A stretch of 64,000 bases of DNA from Pyrocephalus nanus (lineage: Eukaryota > Chordata > Aves > Passeriformes > Tyrannidae), in the NCBI GenBank assembly GCA_038380795.1, contig CM076261.1:5710556-5774555 (forward strand). Reading direction: 5' to 3'. The position numbers and the translations under genes are program-made. The notes below the pieces were generated by a model. That model did not search any database and was not told the DNA's origin. It was given only the letters and a program-made list of their open reading frames with translations. Shown here one piece after another: positions 13,701-24,858 of this stretch; positions within the stretch are counted from its first letter, which is position 1; each line of letters opens with the position of its first letter.

Positions 13701-14152
13701 GGCGCGGGCTGGGAGGGGATGGGGCACAGGGAAGGAGGCGCGCGGCCCGCGTGCGCGTGCGCGCGGCGGGGCGGCGGGAGCGGGAGCGGGAGCGGCTGGC
13801 GCGGCCCCGGGAAGCACCGGGAAGCACGTAGCCGCATCCCGGTGTCTAAAGCCGGGACTCGGCCGGTCCCGCCCGGCGCCCCCCCTTCGGGCGCGGGGCC
13901 GCAGGGATCAGCGGCCAAGCCCTCTCGGTTGCAGCTGATCATAAATCCCGCGGTCTGAGCCGGGACGCGGGATTAACACCTCGTGACAGGGGGTTGGGAG
14001 AGAAACGCAGCCCTCGCAGTCTTTGCTGCTTTATACGTCTGTCACTGCATACGTCTCCTGAAAGTTATTGGTCTACCTACAGGAGCATGGAAAATATTTT
14101 TTTTCATATATATATATATACTTATATACCATAGTTTCAGTCTGTGCCTTCG

Positions 14153-14399
14153 TCTCAAGCTGCTCCAGGGGAGGTTTAGGTTGGACATTAGAATGAATTT
14201 CGTCACAGAAAGGGTGATTAAACATTGGAATGGACTGCCCAGGGTGGTAGTGGAGTCACCATCCCTGGGGGTGTTTAAGGAAAGACTGGACATGGTACCT
14301 TAGTGCTGTGGTCTGGTTGGCAAGGTGGTGTTGGATCACAGGTTGGACTCAGTGATCCTGGAGGTCTTTTCCAACCTAACTGATTCTATGATTCTGTAA
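14153..14399 (+). mobile_element. CR1 LINE 3'-end fragment
   Basis: About 245 bases match the 3' end of a CR1 retrotransposon in plus orientation. It has a GGTTTAGGTTGGACATTAG segment, the CCAGGGTGGTAGTGGAGTCA segment, and finally a CTGATTCTATGATTCTG terminus. The short open frame across it (ending at 14303) encodes the degenerate C-terminus of the CR1 reverse-transcriptase protein. It is 5'-truncated and sits 200 bases upstream of the CpG island. Confidence 0.9.
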
Positions 14400-17300
14400 T
14401 ATTTACTTAATAATTTCTTTTGTAACGAAAGCATAGAATTGCAAAATCAGAACATGTCCAGCAGGCCATGAAATCATTTCAGGTCAGCAGCTTCATTTGC
14501 CCATTGCCTTTGTGATTCATTCTGCTGCTTGCTGAAGTTGACTTGGTTGTATGTTATTATTTACCTGAGTCACCCTATTGCCCAGAGGCCCCAGATGATA
14601 TTGACACATAACGTGTACTAAAACAGGATAATATTCTAGCCCCAGACAACTTTAAGTCTGAAAAAAGGGAAAAGGAGAAGTAGCACAATTGGAAATAATT
14701 CAGGTTTTGCAAATGAGAATTAGGTGTTTTATCACTACCTATGTTGCTTCCTTATTTTACTATACTTTCATTTGTCTACCAACTACTTTTTCATCCACCA
14801 ATCTGGTGACTAGCGTTTTGTTGAAAGCTGGCTTTGCCCCACTTGGTGTTAGAGCCATTTTAGGCTCTCACATAGATTTTATGTAGTTGTCACATACTAA
14901 GAAATTAGGCTGCTCAACAGAGTATTCAATGCAACTGACAAAAAGACACGCTTGCAAAGTAATATAATATATAAACAAAAGTTACTGTGATAGTCCACCT
15001 ATCTCTTAAAAGATCCTTGGCCATCTTTTTGTACCAGTCCTACAAAGAGATAAGATCTGTTTATTCGTCTGTACCTCCTGGGACAAGCTGCCTAAAAGAT
15101 TATAGCCAGTGAGTTTGCTTATTTGCAGATAATATATTTAAATCCCTTTGAGCATGGAACTAAAACAAATCTATCCCTGCATAACATGCAGGCTGGATTT
15201 TTGAAGAAAGTGGTTCATGGAAGAAATACAAACATAGAATTAGATGGATAGGGTGACTATATCATACCTATGTAAAAAGGAAGGTCAGATTTCATGCCTG
15301 CCCATTTTGATGTTGTTATTGTCATGTCAGAAATTCTGAATCACTCTTGGAACACTTTCCAGGACTCAGGACACGTGGAAGCAACAAAGACTAATGGAGC
15401 AATTTTCCACCCTTCAGTGCAACTATTTTTCAGCTGCAGCAGTTTTCTGAAGAGGCCTCCTGTTTGAATATATAACATTGCAATAATAATTACCTAGTCA
15501 CATTACCATAACATCTGTCGCAAACACACAGTCTGCGCTACAGATCATTTCCCTGCTTTGCTGAGTTCCTTATTTGGCACCTTAGTTGCTTAGTTTGTGA
15601 GGGTAACCACATCAGCAATTGCTCAAACAGAATATTTTCATTTGTGTTTCCATGATCTTATCTTTGCTGGTCATAATAGCAACAGATTTTTGTTGAGAAG
15701 ATTCTCCTTTTCAACACCAGACAACCCTATTCACAGGGAGATAAGAGGTAGGGGCTAAATCTATCATATGTCCTCAAATATCAACATTAAACTAGATGCA
15801 ATTATAAAAATAAGCCAGAAAAATCTTTACTTGAAAAGGGGTATCAAAGGGGTAAGTCATACTCTTCTCTTTCAAACCTGGAATGGGTGCTTCCAATAAA
15901 AGAGCAGTTGTTTGAAACCACAATGTTTTCTTTCTAGGTAATATTTACCATTCCAAAATTGTCATCTCCGGATGAACAAGACTAGAGAAGTAGACATCTC
16001 TCAGTATTGTCCTTTTGTATTCTGTACTCTTTTAGACTTACACATAGATTGCGATCAAGCTGTTAAATGACCTGAATTATCCGCAGCAATATCTTTTAAA
16101 TGAGGTTTGTTTCCCTTCTGACTGTGTGGAGTTATGCACCGTGGTGGTGTCGATACGATCTCTCTATACATGATTTGTGGTCCTTATTGAACCATAGTTC
16201 ACTGGTTAAAATAGGGCCTACAGGCCACAGGTACCCTGCCACCTCATTTACATTCATTTTGCCTTTTCACCATGAATGTCACTATTGTTTTCCCCATCAG
16301 GGACAGGGAAGGGTGTGATGAGAGCAACTGGTTACTGGTTTGGCTTTTTGGATGGAGAGGAAGCAATCTGAAAGTGTGTTGCATAAGTCAGTGGCTCTCT
16401 GGCTTTCCAACTGCTAGATCATGTCCAGCAGCAGTAGTGTGTGAAAAGGCTGCTTAGAGCTAGGCAAGAAATGATGAAAGATCTCCAGCACAGTGCCAGG
16501 GAAAACCACAGATCCAGGAGGATATAGGGTGCTAGGCGTGGCTTTGGTAAAGTCTCAGAAAATTCATCGTTTTGCACATAGTAAAGAGCTGTAGATATAG
16601 AAATGTAGCACCAGTCTCCAGCTTGCACTGGTGTGCTTAACATGTTGCCAACGTTTGTAGATGAAAGAAAAAATTCTGAGTCATTACTGCAGTTTAAAAA
16701 CAAAGAAGTCTTTGACCACATAATGCAAAAAAAGCAAGACATTAGTGGTGAGCCATTGTTATGTTATTTTGCATGGTTGTACAACACCCAGAAATGCTGT
16801 CTGGAGCAGTCATTCCATACCAACCAGACAGGATGGTTTGTTTTTTTTTGTTTTGTTTTGTGGTTGTGTTTGTTTTTTTTTTCTTTAATGCTCTTTATAC
16901 TCATATCTTCTTCTGTAAACCTGTGACTCCTTATCTCTGCATCTTAGTCACGACTAACACATATCCCTCAGGAGTGTTTTCAGTAACTCCTCTGAGATCA
17001 GAATGTCAGGATGTTACAATTTAGTTTAGTTTAGCTTTTTAATTCCATGTAACAGTCCAAAACAAACTAGGGAATTTAGGGCTGTAAGGAACTGTACCCT
17101 GAGCCACCAAAATATTTAAGCACACCAATAGTCCCACAAGCACTTGTGTGTAGATTTAATGTGTTTGGTTAAGCCAGCACACACAGATCAAGTCTCAGGT
17201 AAGCGTTATTTCTCCGTCCTTTGTCAGCCATTAGCAGGTGTTTCACAAACCATTTCCTGATAATAGAAATGATAGGATTTCAGGCCTCCTGAAAAGAAGT

Positions 17301-18089
17301 TAAGAAGTTCCTTATCCTTGCCATAATCACAACCTGATTAGGTAGGAGGTTTCATTCTGCTTCTGCTGGTATGTATGATGAAATGGTAAATGGAAATGAT
17401 AGTATCAAATCCGATTGATGGTAGAAGATGCAAGATAGGGAGAGAGGGAAGGAAAGGTGTTTCATTTGAAAATTTGCAGAAGGAGATTACAAGAAAGACG
17501 TCTCACATCATGAAATGGGAAGTGGAATAAGGGCAAAAGTCAGCAGAAGGTTGCAACCAAATCTGGTGCCTTCCTTCCTCTCTATTGGTCTCAGCCTCTC
17601 ACCATCTCTCTCATAGTACCTTTATCTCTACAAGCCCTTGTGGAACAGATCCTTTTTCTCTAACAGTTTTCTCTTTACAGCTTTTGTTGCTCCTTTCCCT
17701 GACCAACATTTTGCTTCAATTATTAAAACCTAATGTCCTTTTAGCAAGACAAAGAAAACCCAAACCTGTGTGGAAAGATTTGTTGTAGGTGTCTGTCTGG
17801 TCAGTGTAAGTGCAGATTAAATGGAATATTGTTCGTGCATGGACCTTGTAGTTGTTGTTGAAGAATACAGAGTAGATGTCAACCCTACACTAGTTAAAGG
17901 CTAATCTCAGTTTGCAACTAGCTGCTTTAAAGATTATGGCTTAATGTATTACCAAATTATGGTTGCCAATCTCGGACCACAGACAGATCTGCCTCAAAAA
18001 TTGGCTAACAAATCCAGAACTAATTCTCAGAAGAACTCAAGGACAGCTGAACTCACAATGTCTTTACTACAGTGGAAGGCAAAGCCTAT

Positions 18090-18121
18090 TTTTTCATCTT
18101 CTTTCATCTTCTTTCATCTTC
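18090..18121. repeat. 10-bp tandem repeat, three copies
   Basis: The unit TTTCATCTTC occurs three times in a row. Confidence 0.85.
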
Positions 18122-19560
18122 AAAAATCACCCTTCGTGCTTTTGGAAAGTGATTAGATAATATAACTTATTGCAACACTTTTCCTTACTGTTAAATACGG
18201 TTGTTATAACACAAGAACACAAATTTCTAAAACAGTTCTAAATTTGAATATAAAGAGTAATGTCTGCCACAATGGAACGTTTAGGTGAGAAATAAGATAA
18301 TAACCAGAACAATCACTTCAGTTACACATTGCAAACAGTGCCTGAGTTTAAATGTAGTCAAATGGTTCTGTGTGTTTGATAGGACATTCTGTTGCTACAG
18401 AAATAATTTGCATTCTATCATTATGTAATGTACTGAAACTGAAACATTTTTTTCATACTTATAATGGAGAATAAAATATAAATCATACATTTAAAACAAA
18501 AGGAAGAAATTATTCAACCATGGTAACACAGTAAGCTTTAGTATATTCAACACTCCTATTAATATTAATTTTGAACATTTTGTTATACATTTGTGAACAA
18601 CTACATCTTAAATAATCAAAATAAAAAAGGGGGGGTTAATCTTTGATGTTTATCTTATTACTATGCATAACAACACTGTGCTTCTGGATAGCAAACAGAC
18701 TCCCGTAGAACAATACCAATGTGACTACATTTCCAGTTTTCTGAGGAACCATCCAAATTTAACAAAAAAACCCCCAAAACTCTAGTGCATTTTATTTTAG
18801 ATTTTTAAAGGTATTTCCAGAAGTTTCAATTGAAATATCAGGCAAGTAGTGTTTTGGGTTTTTTTTTTCAGCAAAAAGCTAAGACCTGATTCTGCTACAC
18901 TGACACAAAAGAGAGATCTGCCATTGGCTTCACGGTGAGCAAAATGGGCTTTGTAATCTGAGGTTTGGGATATTTTTAGAACATTCTTCTGAGATCTAGC
19001 TTGATTTCTATTAAAACTAATGAAAAGACCCCTGTGGCATTTTGCAGGAATTGGATCAGGCTCTCAGTGGTACTGTCTGTTCTATATATAACTTAGACAC
19101 TGCCGTAGGTGTTTGTGGGAGACAGGCTCCCAACTCGAAGGAGCTATAAGAGGTGATGGATTTTTAGAGATGTAAGACAGGTTGAAATAATTGCCATGGC
19201 AAAGGGGAGTTGTGTGATACAACCTGCAGTTTTGTACTGCTTTTGAAAGGCCAGACTCTGGCAGGGTGATGGAATTGCACATCTGTGGATATTTATTCTC
19301 AAATCTTCATTTGCGAAGCCTAGCCATGATGATTGGATATTTATTATTTTCTGTAACAGTGGCACGAAAAATTACATGTATTTGGGTTCCCATTTTGAAA
19401 GTCTCCTACTATGGAAATGCTCCTTACTGTATTTCTCTGTGAGACCTATGCTTATGTCATTCACTGCTGTGCTATAATACATAGATATGTAGAGCAAGAT
19501 GTGATGTGGAACTGAATCAAGCTCTGTGTGTCAAACAGTACCTAAATAATTAGGGTGATT

Positions 19561-19632
19561 TTAGTTGCAGGTCAGTCTGTATTTTAGTTGTAGGTCAGTC
19601 TGTATTTAAGCTGTAGGTCAGTCTGTACTTAA
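19561..19632. repeat. minisatellite, about 23-bp unit, three copies
   Basis: Three slightly diverged copies of a unit centred on TAGGTCAGTCTGTATTT follow each other head to tail. They sit in intergenic sequence. Confidence 0.85.
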
Positions 19633-21134
19633 GTTTCTTCCCCCACCATTTTGTGTAGCAATCAGTATTTTGATTTTTTATCTGTTGTATTTTACATCCT
19701 TAAAAAAAGTTAAATAGAATTCTACTAGAAGGAAATGGATTTTTTTTTCATCAGAGATATCAGTGTTTCAACTTTTATACATTTACATGCTATTCAGATT
19801 CTTTGCCTTTTTATGCTAACAGTTGGATTAGGATGGATTAGAAACTGGTATTTCTCATTTTTTCAGTGTTTCCACATTTGTGATAGATCCAACACCTAAA
19901 AATACCAGTGGAATTCAGTAATCTTTCATCAATAATCTGTCTGGAAAAAGACAATACAATATGATTGAGCCTCCTAAGAGTTGAAATCAATAAGAATATT
20001 TTCCTAGTAATTAAAATATCTTATTTTCATCTCTTATGTTTAATAATTTCTGGTCACTTTAAAATTGAACTCAGTTTGCACAGTAACAAAATAAATTCTG
20101 ACCTTTATTTTTATTGGTTTGTTTTTCAGCTTGAACTCTGCTTCTTCCATGCTATCTAAGCATCTCCAAATGAGTCATGTTTTCCTATATCCTCAGTACA
20201 TAAACATGTGAAGGAACGCATTAATGAATGTGAATGAGCACAGCAGAGATTCTTGGCTTGTATTTATTCCTTACATGGTCCTTACATGGACCATGAAGCT
20301 ACACTCTCTTATAAGAAAGTAGTGGGTCTCATGGAAGTGGAAGTGAGTGGAAGGAGAGGTACAGTTGGGCTGAGTTACTGAGGGGAAGAAGGACAGCAGG
20401 TTTATAAGAAATATGAGTGTTCTGCCAAAAAGTGTGGAGTGAAATGAACATGTGGGGCAGCTCATACTTTATGGGTGAATGCCATATCCAGAGTAACTCA
20501 GCAAGGCCATGAGGGAATTAATGAAGTGGAGTGGGCTGAAAAGCAATCATGGGAGTCTTGGAGATAAGAAATGGCCAGATGTCATCCTGATCCACCTGCT
20601 GAAACAGGTTTGCATGAAAGAAACTTGGACCAAAAGAAAACCTACTTATGGTCCCCCTGCATCCATAGGAGATGGTTCTGTTTCTGGGGATCTTCCACTG
20701 TGGCCAAACCGGTCATAATGGAAAGTAGAGCCCATATGGCATTATGAGGACTGCATGTATCATTTCCTTGAAAAAGTAAGTAGTGTCTGCCTCAAGCTGT
20801 GATGACCTAGAAATGTCAATTAACACTTCTACATAACTGATAGCAACATTCTTTTACAGAGTAGTAAATATGTCAGTTCTGGACAGGATTCGCTCTAATG
20901 AACTTTGCTTATCATGGATATTTTTAGTAACTAAATTCACATTGTCAGTACATAAATCATTATTCAGATACTTAGAAATTCCTGCAGTGCAATTGTCTGG
21001 TATTGAGACATAAGTGCCCATCTACTATGCATTTAGAGTTAGAAAGTATTACAAATGTTATAAAAAAGCCCACTAATAAACTTTTGTGTTAAAATATTAT
21101 GGCTAGTATACCACTCATGAAATCTCAGCTTGAA

Positions 21135-21140
21135 TTTATT
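21135..21140 (-). terminator. polyadenylation signal AATAAA of candidate gene
   Basis: AATAAA on the minus strand lies 37 bases after the TAA stop that closes the last open frame of the candidate exon, as expected for a short 3' untranslated region. Confidence 0.45.
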
Positions 21141-21176
21141 ATCCAGTTCATGACAAGATCATGTTCATTGTTCAAG

Positions 21177-21777
21177 TTAGTGGGGTTTACCCAAGACTGC
21201 TTTCTCCCCTATTTTCTTTCCCTGCTTATCCAAGTTTTCTGTGGGCTGAGGAACCGTTTCTGCTACTCCTGCTTTTCCGTCAGTCTTCTTTGGTGCTACC
21301 CCTGCTTTTCCATCAGTCTTCTTTGGTGCTCCCTTGTTGCTTTTTGTATCCTTTTCTGTTTCCACAGGAGGGATTTCATTTGGGTCAGGTGTCTCTTCTG
21401 TAGCAATAGTTTCTTCTACATGAGGCTTAATACAATCTGATTTAGGAGAAGTAATGAAATTTCCCTTGTATTTACTCTGTCAGCAACATATTTTTTCTCA
21501 TTGGTTATGACCTTATCATGTTCTTTTCCTCTTTCTATACTCATATAAAGAGATTCAGTATCACAATTAATGTTACTGCTCTTTATGGCACCAAAACCAA
21601 GCTCAAGTCTTTATGGTCTCTAATTAAAATCTTTATGAGGTAGATCCTGTAAAACATTTACAGATGTAAATAATTGTTTCACACTTAAGTCACCTAATTT
21701 ACAGGATTGCTCAGAAACGTCTACCGATACCCATAAGGCAAGAGAGGAAAGAAATGCAACAGAATACTTGTTCTTGC
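21177..21777 (-). pseudogene. last exon of an unrecognised gene, with in-frame stops
   Basis: The minus-strand acceptor is strong (CTCCTCTTTCTGCTCCTAAG/GC) and its phase fits the preceding exon (22614-22734), giving the junction GEKKG/KNKYSVAF. The frame stays open for about 50 codons to TAG at 21620-21622, and meets TAA at 21611-21613. It is then open again through IKSSNINCDTESLYMS and KYVADRVNTR to a run of three G at 21463-21465. There the coding-like frame appears to shift by one base and continues as FITSPKSDCIKPHVEE through a lysine-rich tail to TAA at 21177-21179. The tail contains an 11-residue unit PKKTDGKAGVA repeated twice. Either the protein ends at the TAG and the rest is untranslated, or this is a decaying gene with two nonsense changes and one deletion. 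I do not recognise the family. Confidence 0.4.
21268..21333 (-). repeat. 33-bp tandem duplication (11 codons x2)
   Basis: Two copies of a 33-base unit differ at only one or two positions and each encodes PKKTDGKAGVA on the minus strand. A unit that is a multiple of three and stays in frame fits a coding origin. Confidence 0.8.
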
Positions 21778-22613
21778 CTTAGGAGCAGAAAGAGGAGTGC
21801 ATAAGAGTATTAATTGTTCTGTCAGCAATGATAAAACATGTATACATCCTGTAAACAAAGAAAAAATACTTATGCAAAAATACGTAAAACATGTTCTGAT
21901 AATCTTGGAATTTAAAACTTATTTGGAGCTAAAATGTTCTTCATGAGAGAGTTGAAGTCATGAAGAATAAATCAACATCCAAATAGCAATTATATAGTAA
22001 CAGAGTAAAAGAACAGTAAAAATCTGTAATATACAAGAATGCTGAATCACCAGAGAACTTTTAAGTTTTCCACCCTTTTTCTAAATTGGAGAAAAAATGG
22101 TTGCTTATAATTTCATTCTATTACCATTCTAGAATAATCTCAAATAGTGGCTATATAATCAGGAGTTTCTAAAACACTTAGGCATTTAGGACCCCTTAAT
22201 CAGCAAGACCTTTTTTTTGGGTGAAGTGTCAAAGGCCCAGCTGCTGAAATGAGTCTCAACGTGGAAAATAACACTACCTGTGTATGTATACATGATTGTA
22301 AAGTCTTTCCTCTGCATTCAGAAATTTAGAAGTATTTATTATTACTTAAAAAAATTTAATCATACAGGTGAGTCAAGGTGAGAATCCACAGTGGAAGTAG
22401 AAAAGGTGATTTAAAAATGTTGATTTAAATCTCTTTCACTGAAGTTTAACCTGGCAATTAATACTTTGCATCTGTTGTTGATTTAAAGTGTGCATGCTGT
22501 AAACTTGAGCGTTTGGGACCCATGAAATATTGATTGGCACAGACTGTGGACTCCATAATGTTTAACAATTTTTGCATTGGAATAGAAGACTGTAAACGTG
22601 AAAGCACTCTTAC

Positions 22614-22734
22614 CTTTCTTTTCCCCTTCCTTCCTTTTGCTTGTCATTGTTTTTTTCTTTTTAGATATGGTTTTATTATTTTGATTGTGTCCTTGGACTG
22701 TGTCAGTCTGCCCTGACACAGGCATCACAATCAC
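22614..22734 (-). CDS. candidate exon of unrecognised gene (lysine-rich)
   Basis: This 121-bp block has a very good acceptor (TTTTTGCTCTTGCTTTGCTTCAG/G) and a consensus donor (AAAG/GTAAGAG) on the minus strand. It is open throughout in one frame. It reads VIVMPVSGQTDTVQGHNQNN, followed by a lysine-rich stretch ending KRKEGEKKG. Its end phase (one base) matches the start of the next exon at 21777. The product is not recognised; the basic stretch could be a nuclear-localisation or microtubule-binding type region, but that is only a guess. Confidence 0.5.
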
Positions 22735-22806
22735 CTGAAGCAAAGCAAGAGCAAAAAGTGCACAAGCAAGAAATGTGGATACATCACAAATTCAATCTGA
22801 AATCAC

Positions 22807-22871
22807 CATAACTGAATCCCTGGCAGCAGCACGTTTCAAGGCAGCTATTACTCTAACTTTCAGGGACACAT
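22807..22871 (-). CDS. candidate exon of unrecognised gene
   Basis: The acceptor is CTCTGCTTTGCTTTGCTTTGGCAG/AT. With the two-base start phase that the upstream block supplies, the exon reads DVSLKVRVIAALKRAAARDS, then VM. It ends at ATG/GTGATT, a weaker but usable donor, in phase zero as the next exon requires. The intron to the next exon is only 72 bases, near the lower limit for birds. The peptide is amphipathic and coding-like, but no family is recognised. Confidence 0.4.
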
Positions 22872-23818
22872 CTGCCAAAGCAAAGCAAAGCAGAGTAAAA
22901 TCCAGCCTGTTACCTGGGAGGTGACCCACTTTTGTTCCCTGGCAGTTCTGCCAAAAGGAGGGAGGCAAGAGGACAGTTTTTTGAACAAAAAGTAGTAGAA
23001 ATAAGCTGCTGCCAAAATGCAATCATTATTAAAAATATTATAATACTAAGTAATAAACATCAATTATCAGTTATTGCAAAAAGCAAGTCATAGTCTTTTT
23101 TGCACACTGGAGGATGGAAGAGCTGTAACACTTGCTTCTAAGGTATATGTCCAGGGACAAAGACTGAGCGACCTGCAAATCATCCTTCAATTGGCTTCAT
23201 GTCATACTAAGCAAAATTATCAAATAATTTAAAATTTTTTAATTTAAATTTTTCTGAGTTCTTTAAACTCAGGAAGTTTGCTGAGTATCAAATTACAGAT
23301 CTTCTCATTATTCTATTTTGAAATTTAAAAATTAAGCTGTGTTACTTTGTCTGACATGCAGCTGCTGTGACTAAATAATCTGAACTTTTTTTTATAAGAG
23401 ATTATTAATGTACATAATTACACAAATAAATCTTAAAATTTGCAATAATGTCATCAAGTTTGATACTTGAGTTTTAAACATTTCAGGAGATAAGGCTGTG
23501 TGAACGTGTATGCTGTTCATGTGAAATGCTGAAAACATCATTACATACATGTTAAAAATCCCTGTGATGTCAAAATCTATTCTGAAAGAAAAAAGATTTA
23601 TACCAAATAAACTTAACATGTTCCCTGATACTGGTGATACTATTAGTGCATAAAATTAGGCACATGGTAACGTGTTTTGGTAATTTAAAAGTCTGATCTA
23701 AATCTGGATCATTTTTTTAAAGATTAAATCATGATCATTAGCCCTTCATAGAAACTGATTTTAAAATTGCAAAAATCAACATTTTCACCATTGATAACTA
23801 TGTTGAATCTCTTTTTAC

Positions 23819-23864
23819 CTGAATCAATAATTCCCTCATGCTTCCACTTCACTTTTAGTGTTAG
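23819..23864 (-). CDS. candidate exon of unrecognised gene
   Basis: This block reads LTLKVKWKHEGIIDS and ends at a good donor, TTCAG/GTAAAA, in phase one, which fits the exon at 22871 exactly. The acceptor is either TTACTGTCAG (start at 23864) or CATCTGAG twelve bases earlier (start at 23876, adding VYCQ); both give the same frame. Its coding character rests on the phase match and on peptide composition. Confidence 0.4.
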
Positions 23865-24239
23865 CTGACAGTAAACCTCAGATGGTAAGGGTTTAAGTGA
23901 GCATTAACTGTACAACACTTAATAGTGGCATTCTCACAGAAATGCCAGTACTGCACCAAAATGAGTCCCTGGGAAACAGCAGTATGTCTGCAGTCACAGT
24001 AGCCAAAAACAACACGGGAAAGTATGTGAAAGGTGCACACGGATCATGCTTACAGTGAAAGTATATGTGTTAGTTCTCTAGAGTTTGATGTGAAGAAGTG
24101 TGCTGCAGTGAAACTAGTAATGAAGAGATTTATAGACGTGGGTCATTGCACTCCTAATTAGCAATTGGGCTGATAACTGCTTCTGATCCTATCCTATATA
24201 TCTATCTAGTGTCACATATATATATATATCCTATATATG

Positions 24240-24264
24240 TCCAGCAGGATCTGTTGCTTTTCCT
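24240..24264 (-). CDS. tentative exon start of unrecognised gene, 3' limit unknown
   Basis: After the acceptor-like ATTATTATTCACAG the minus strand reads EEKQQILLD in the phase expected from the block at 24543-24579. It then runs into an AT dinucleotide repeat with no good donor. The repeat may have destroyed or moved the splice site, or the block may be chance. Confidence 0.2.
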
Positions 24265-24542
24265 CTGTGAATAATAATTAGTGGCACTGTAAAATAGCTG
24301 ACATAGGGTTTTCAATCTATATAAGTGTGTTCAGAGATCTGGACAAACGTTTTTTTCTCTGAAACATTTTTATCCAAAAAAAAATAAAATAAAAAAAAAA
24401 TCACAACCACATTTTTTATTTCTGTTGCAGTGAAGATTCTTTTTGTAGCTTTAGAAGATCTTGATGAAATATGTTATTTCTGGATCTCCAGTGTTAAGTT
24501 TGGATGAAATTAACCGACATCTTGATCTAACAAAATACTTAC

Positions 24543-24579
24543 CTGACACCCTTAAATCACAATTCACAAGCGGATCCAT
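24543..24579 (-). CDS. tentative first coding exon of unrecognised gene
   Basis: A minus-strand ATG opens MDPLVNCDLRVS and ends at a perfect donor, GTCAG/GTAAGT, in phase one. An in-frame stop lies shortly upstream, so the ATG would be the start. The context around the ATG is only fair (G at +4, T at -3). It lies about 280 bases after the likely MYOM1 polyadenylation signal. Confidence 0.25.
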
Positions 24580-24858
24580 TGAAAAAGTGTGAGACTACTC
24601 CTGTGCCAGAATTTACAAAAATACCTTGTTGAGTTGAGATGTGAAGCAGTGAAGGTCTGGGCAGAAAGGTGTGAAGAGATGACATGGTGGGTTTTGTCAT
24701 AAACAGCAAAGTGAAGATTAACAGGGATCTAAAGAGAAGCTAAAGGTAAGTGGTGAAAGCATTAAGACACTAAGATAATGTGTACTACTACCAGAGCTGT
24801 GACTAGTAAAACAAGACAGTGAAACAAGCTTGTGATAGAAGGAAAGAAGTGAATTCAG

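Larger units (their letters stand above)
12850..13953 (-). promoter_or_regulatory. LPIN2: CpG-island promoter, probably LPIN2
   Basis: This block of about 1.1 kb is strikingly GC-rich and dense in CpG, in contrast with the AT-rich flanks. It contains an E-box CACGTG followed by AC at 13685-13690 (USF/TFE-type), GCGTGCGCGTGCGCGC-like stretches near 13750 that resemble NRF1 sites, CG microsatellites near 13627, and several GC boxes. No TATA box sits at an obvious place, which fits a dispersed housekeeping promoter. A consensus minus-strand donor at 13452 shows that at least one transcript leaves towards lower coordinates. LPIN2 is the expected gene because it is the neighbour of the MYOM1 3' end in vertebrates. 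The long GC-rich ORFs on both strands are chance frames. A second, plus-strand transcript cannot be excluded. Confidence 0.75.
14400..21134. other. intergenic sequence, no gene seen
   Basis: No supported exon, RNA gene or full mobile element was found between the presumed LPIN2 promoter and the 3' end of the candidate gene at 21.1 kb. The content is AT-rich unique sequence with short tandem repeats at 18090-18121 and 19561-19632. Confidence 0.6.

Noticed and set aside
12643..13942. Several long overlapping ORFs (up to 347 codons) on both strands
   Set aside because: They lie in the CpG island, where high GC removes stop codons by chance. They overlap one another in all frames, are rich in R/P/G/A, and show no domain or splice logic.
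12981..13953. A plus-strand gene starting from the CpG island towards MYOM1
   Set aside because: No plus-strand donor of good quality or downstream exon was found. A divergent non-coding transcript remains possible.
13983..14303. Plus-strand ORF of 106 codons
   Set aside because: Its second half is the degenerate CR1 retrotransposon 3' coding end; the first half is unrelated flank.
22914..22947. 34-bp exon-like block with fine acceptor and donor on the minus strand
   Set aside because: The intron to the next block would be only 42 bases, below the workable size, and inclusion is not needed for frame continuity of the candidate gene.
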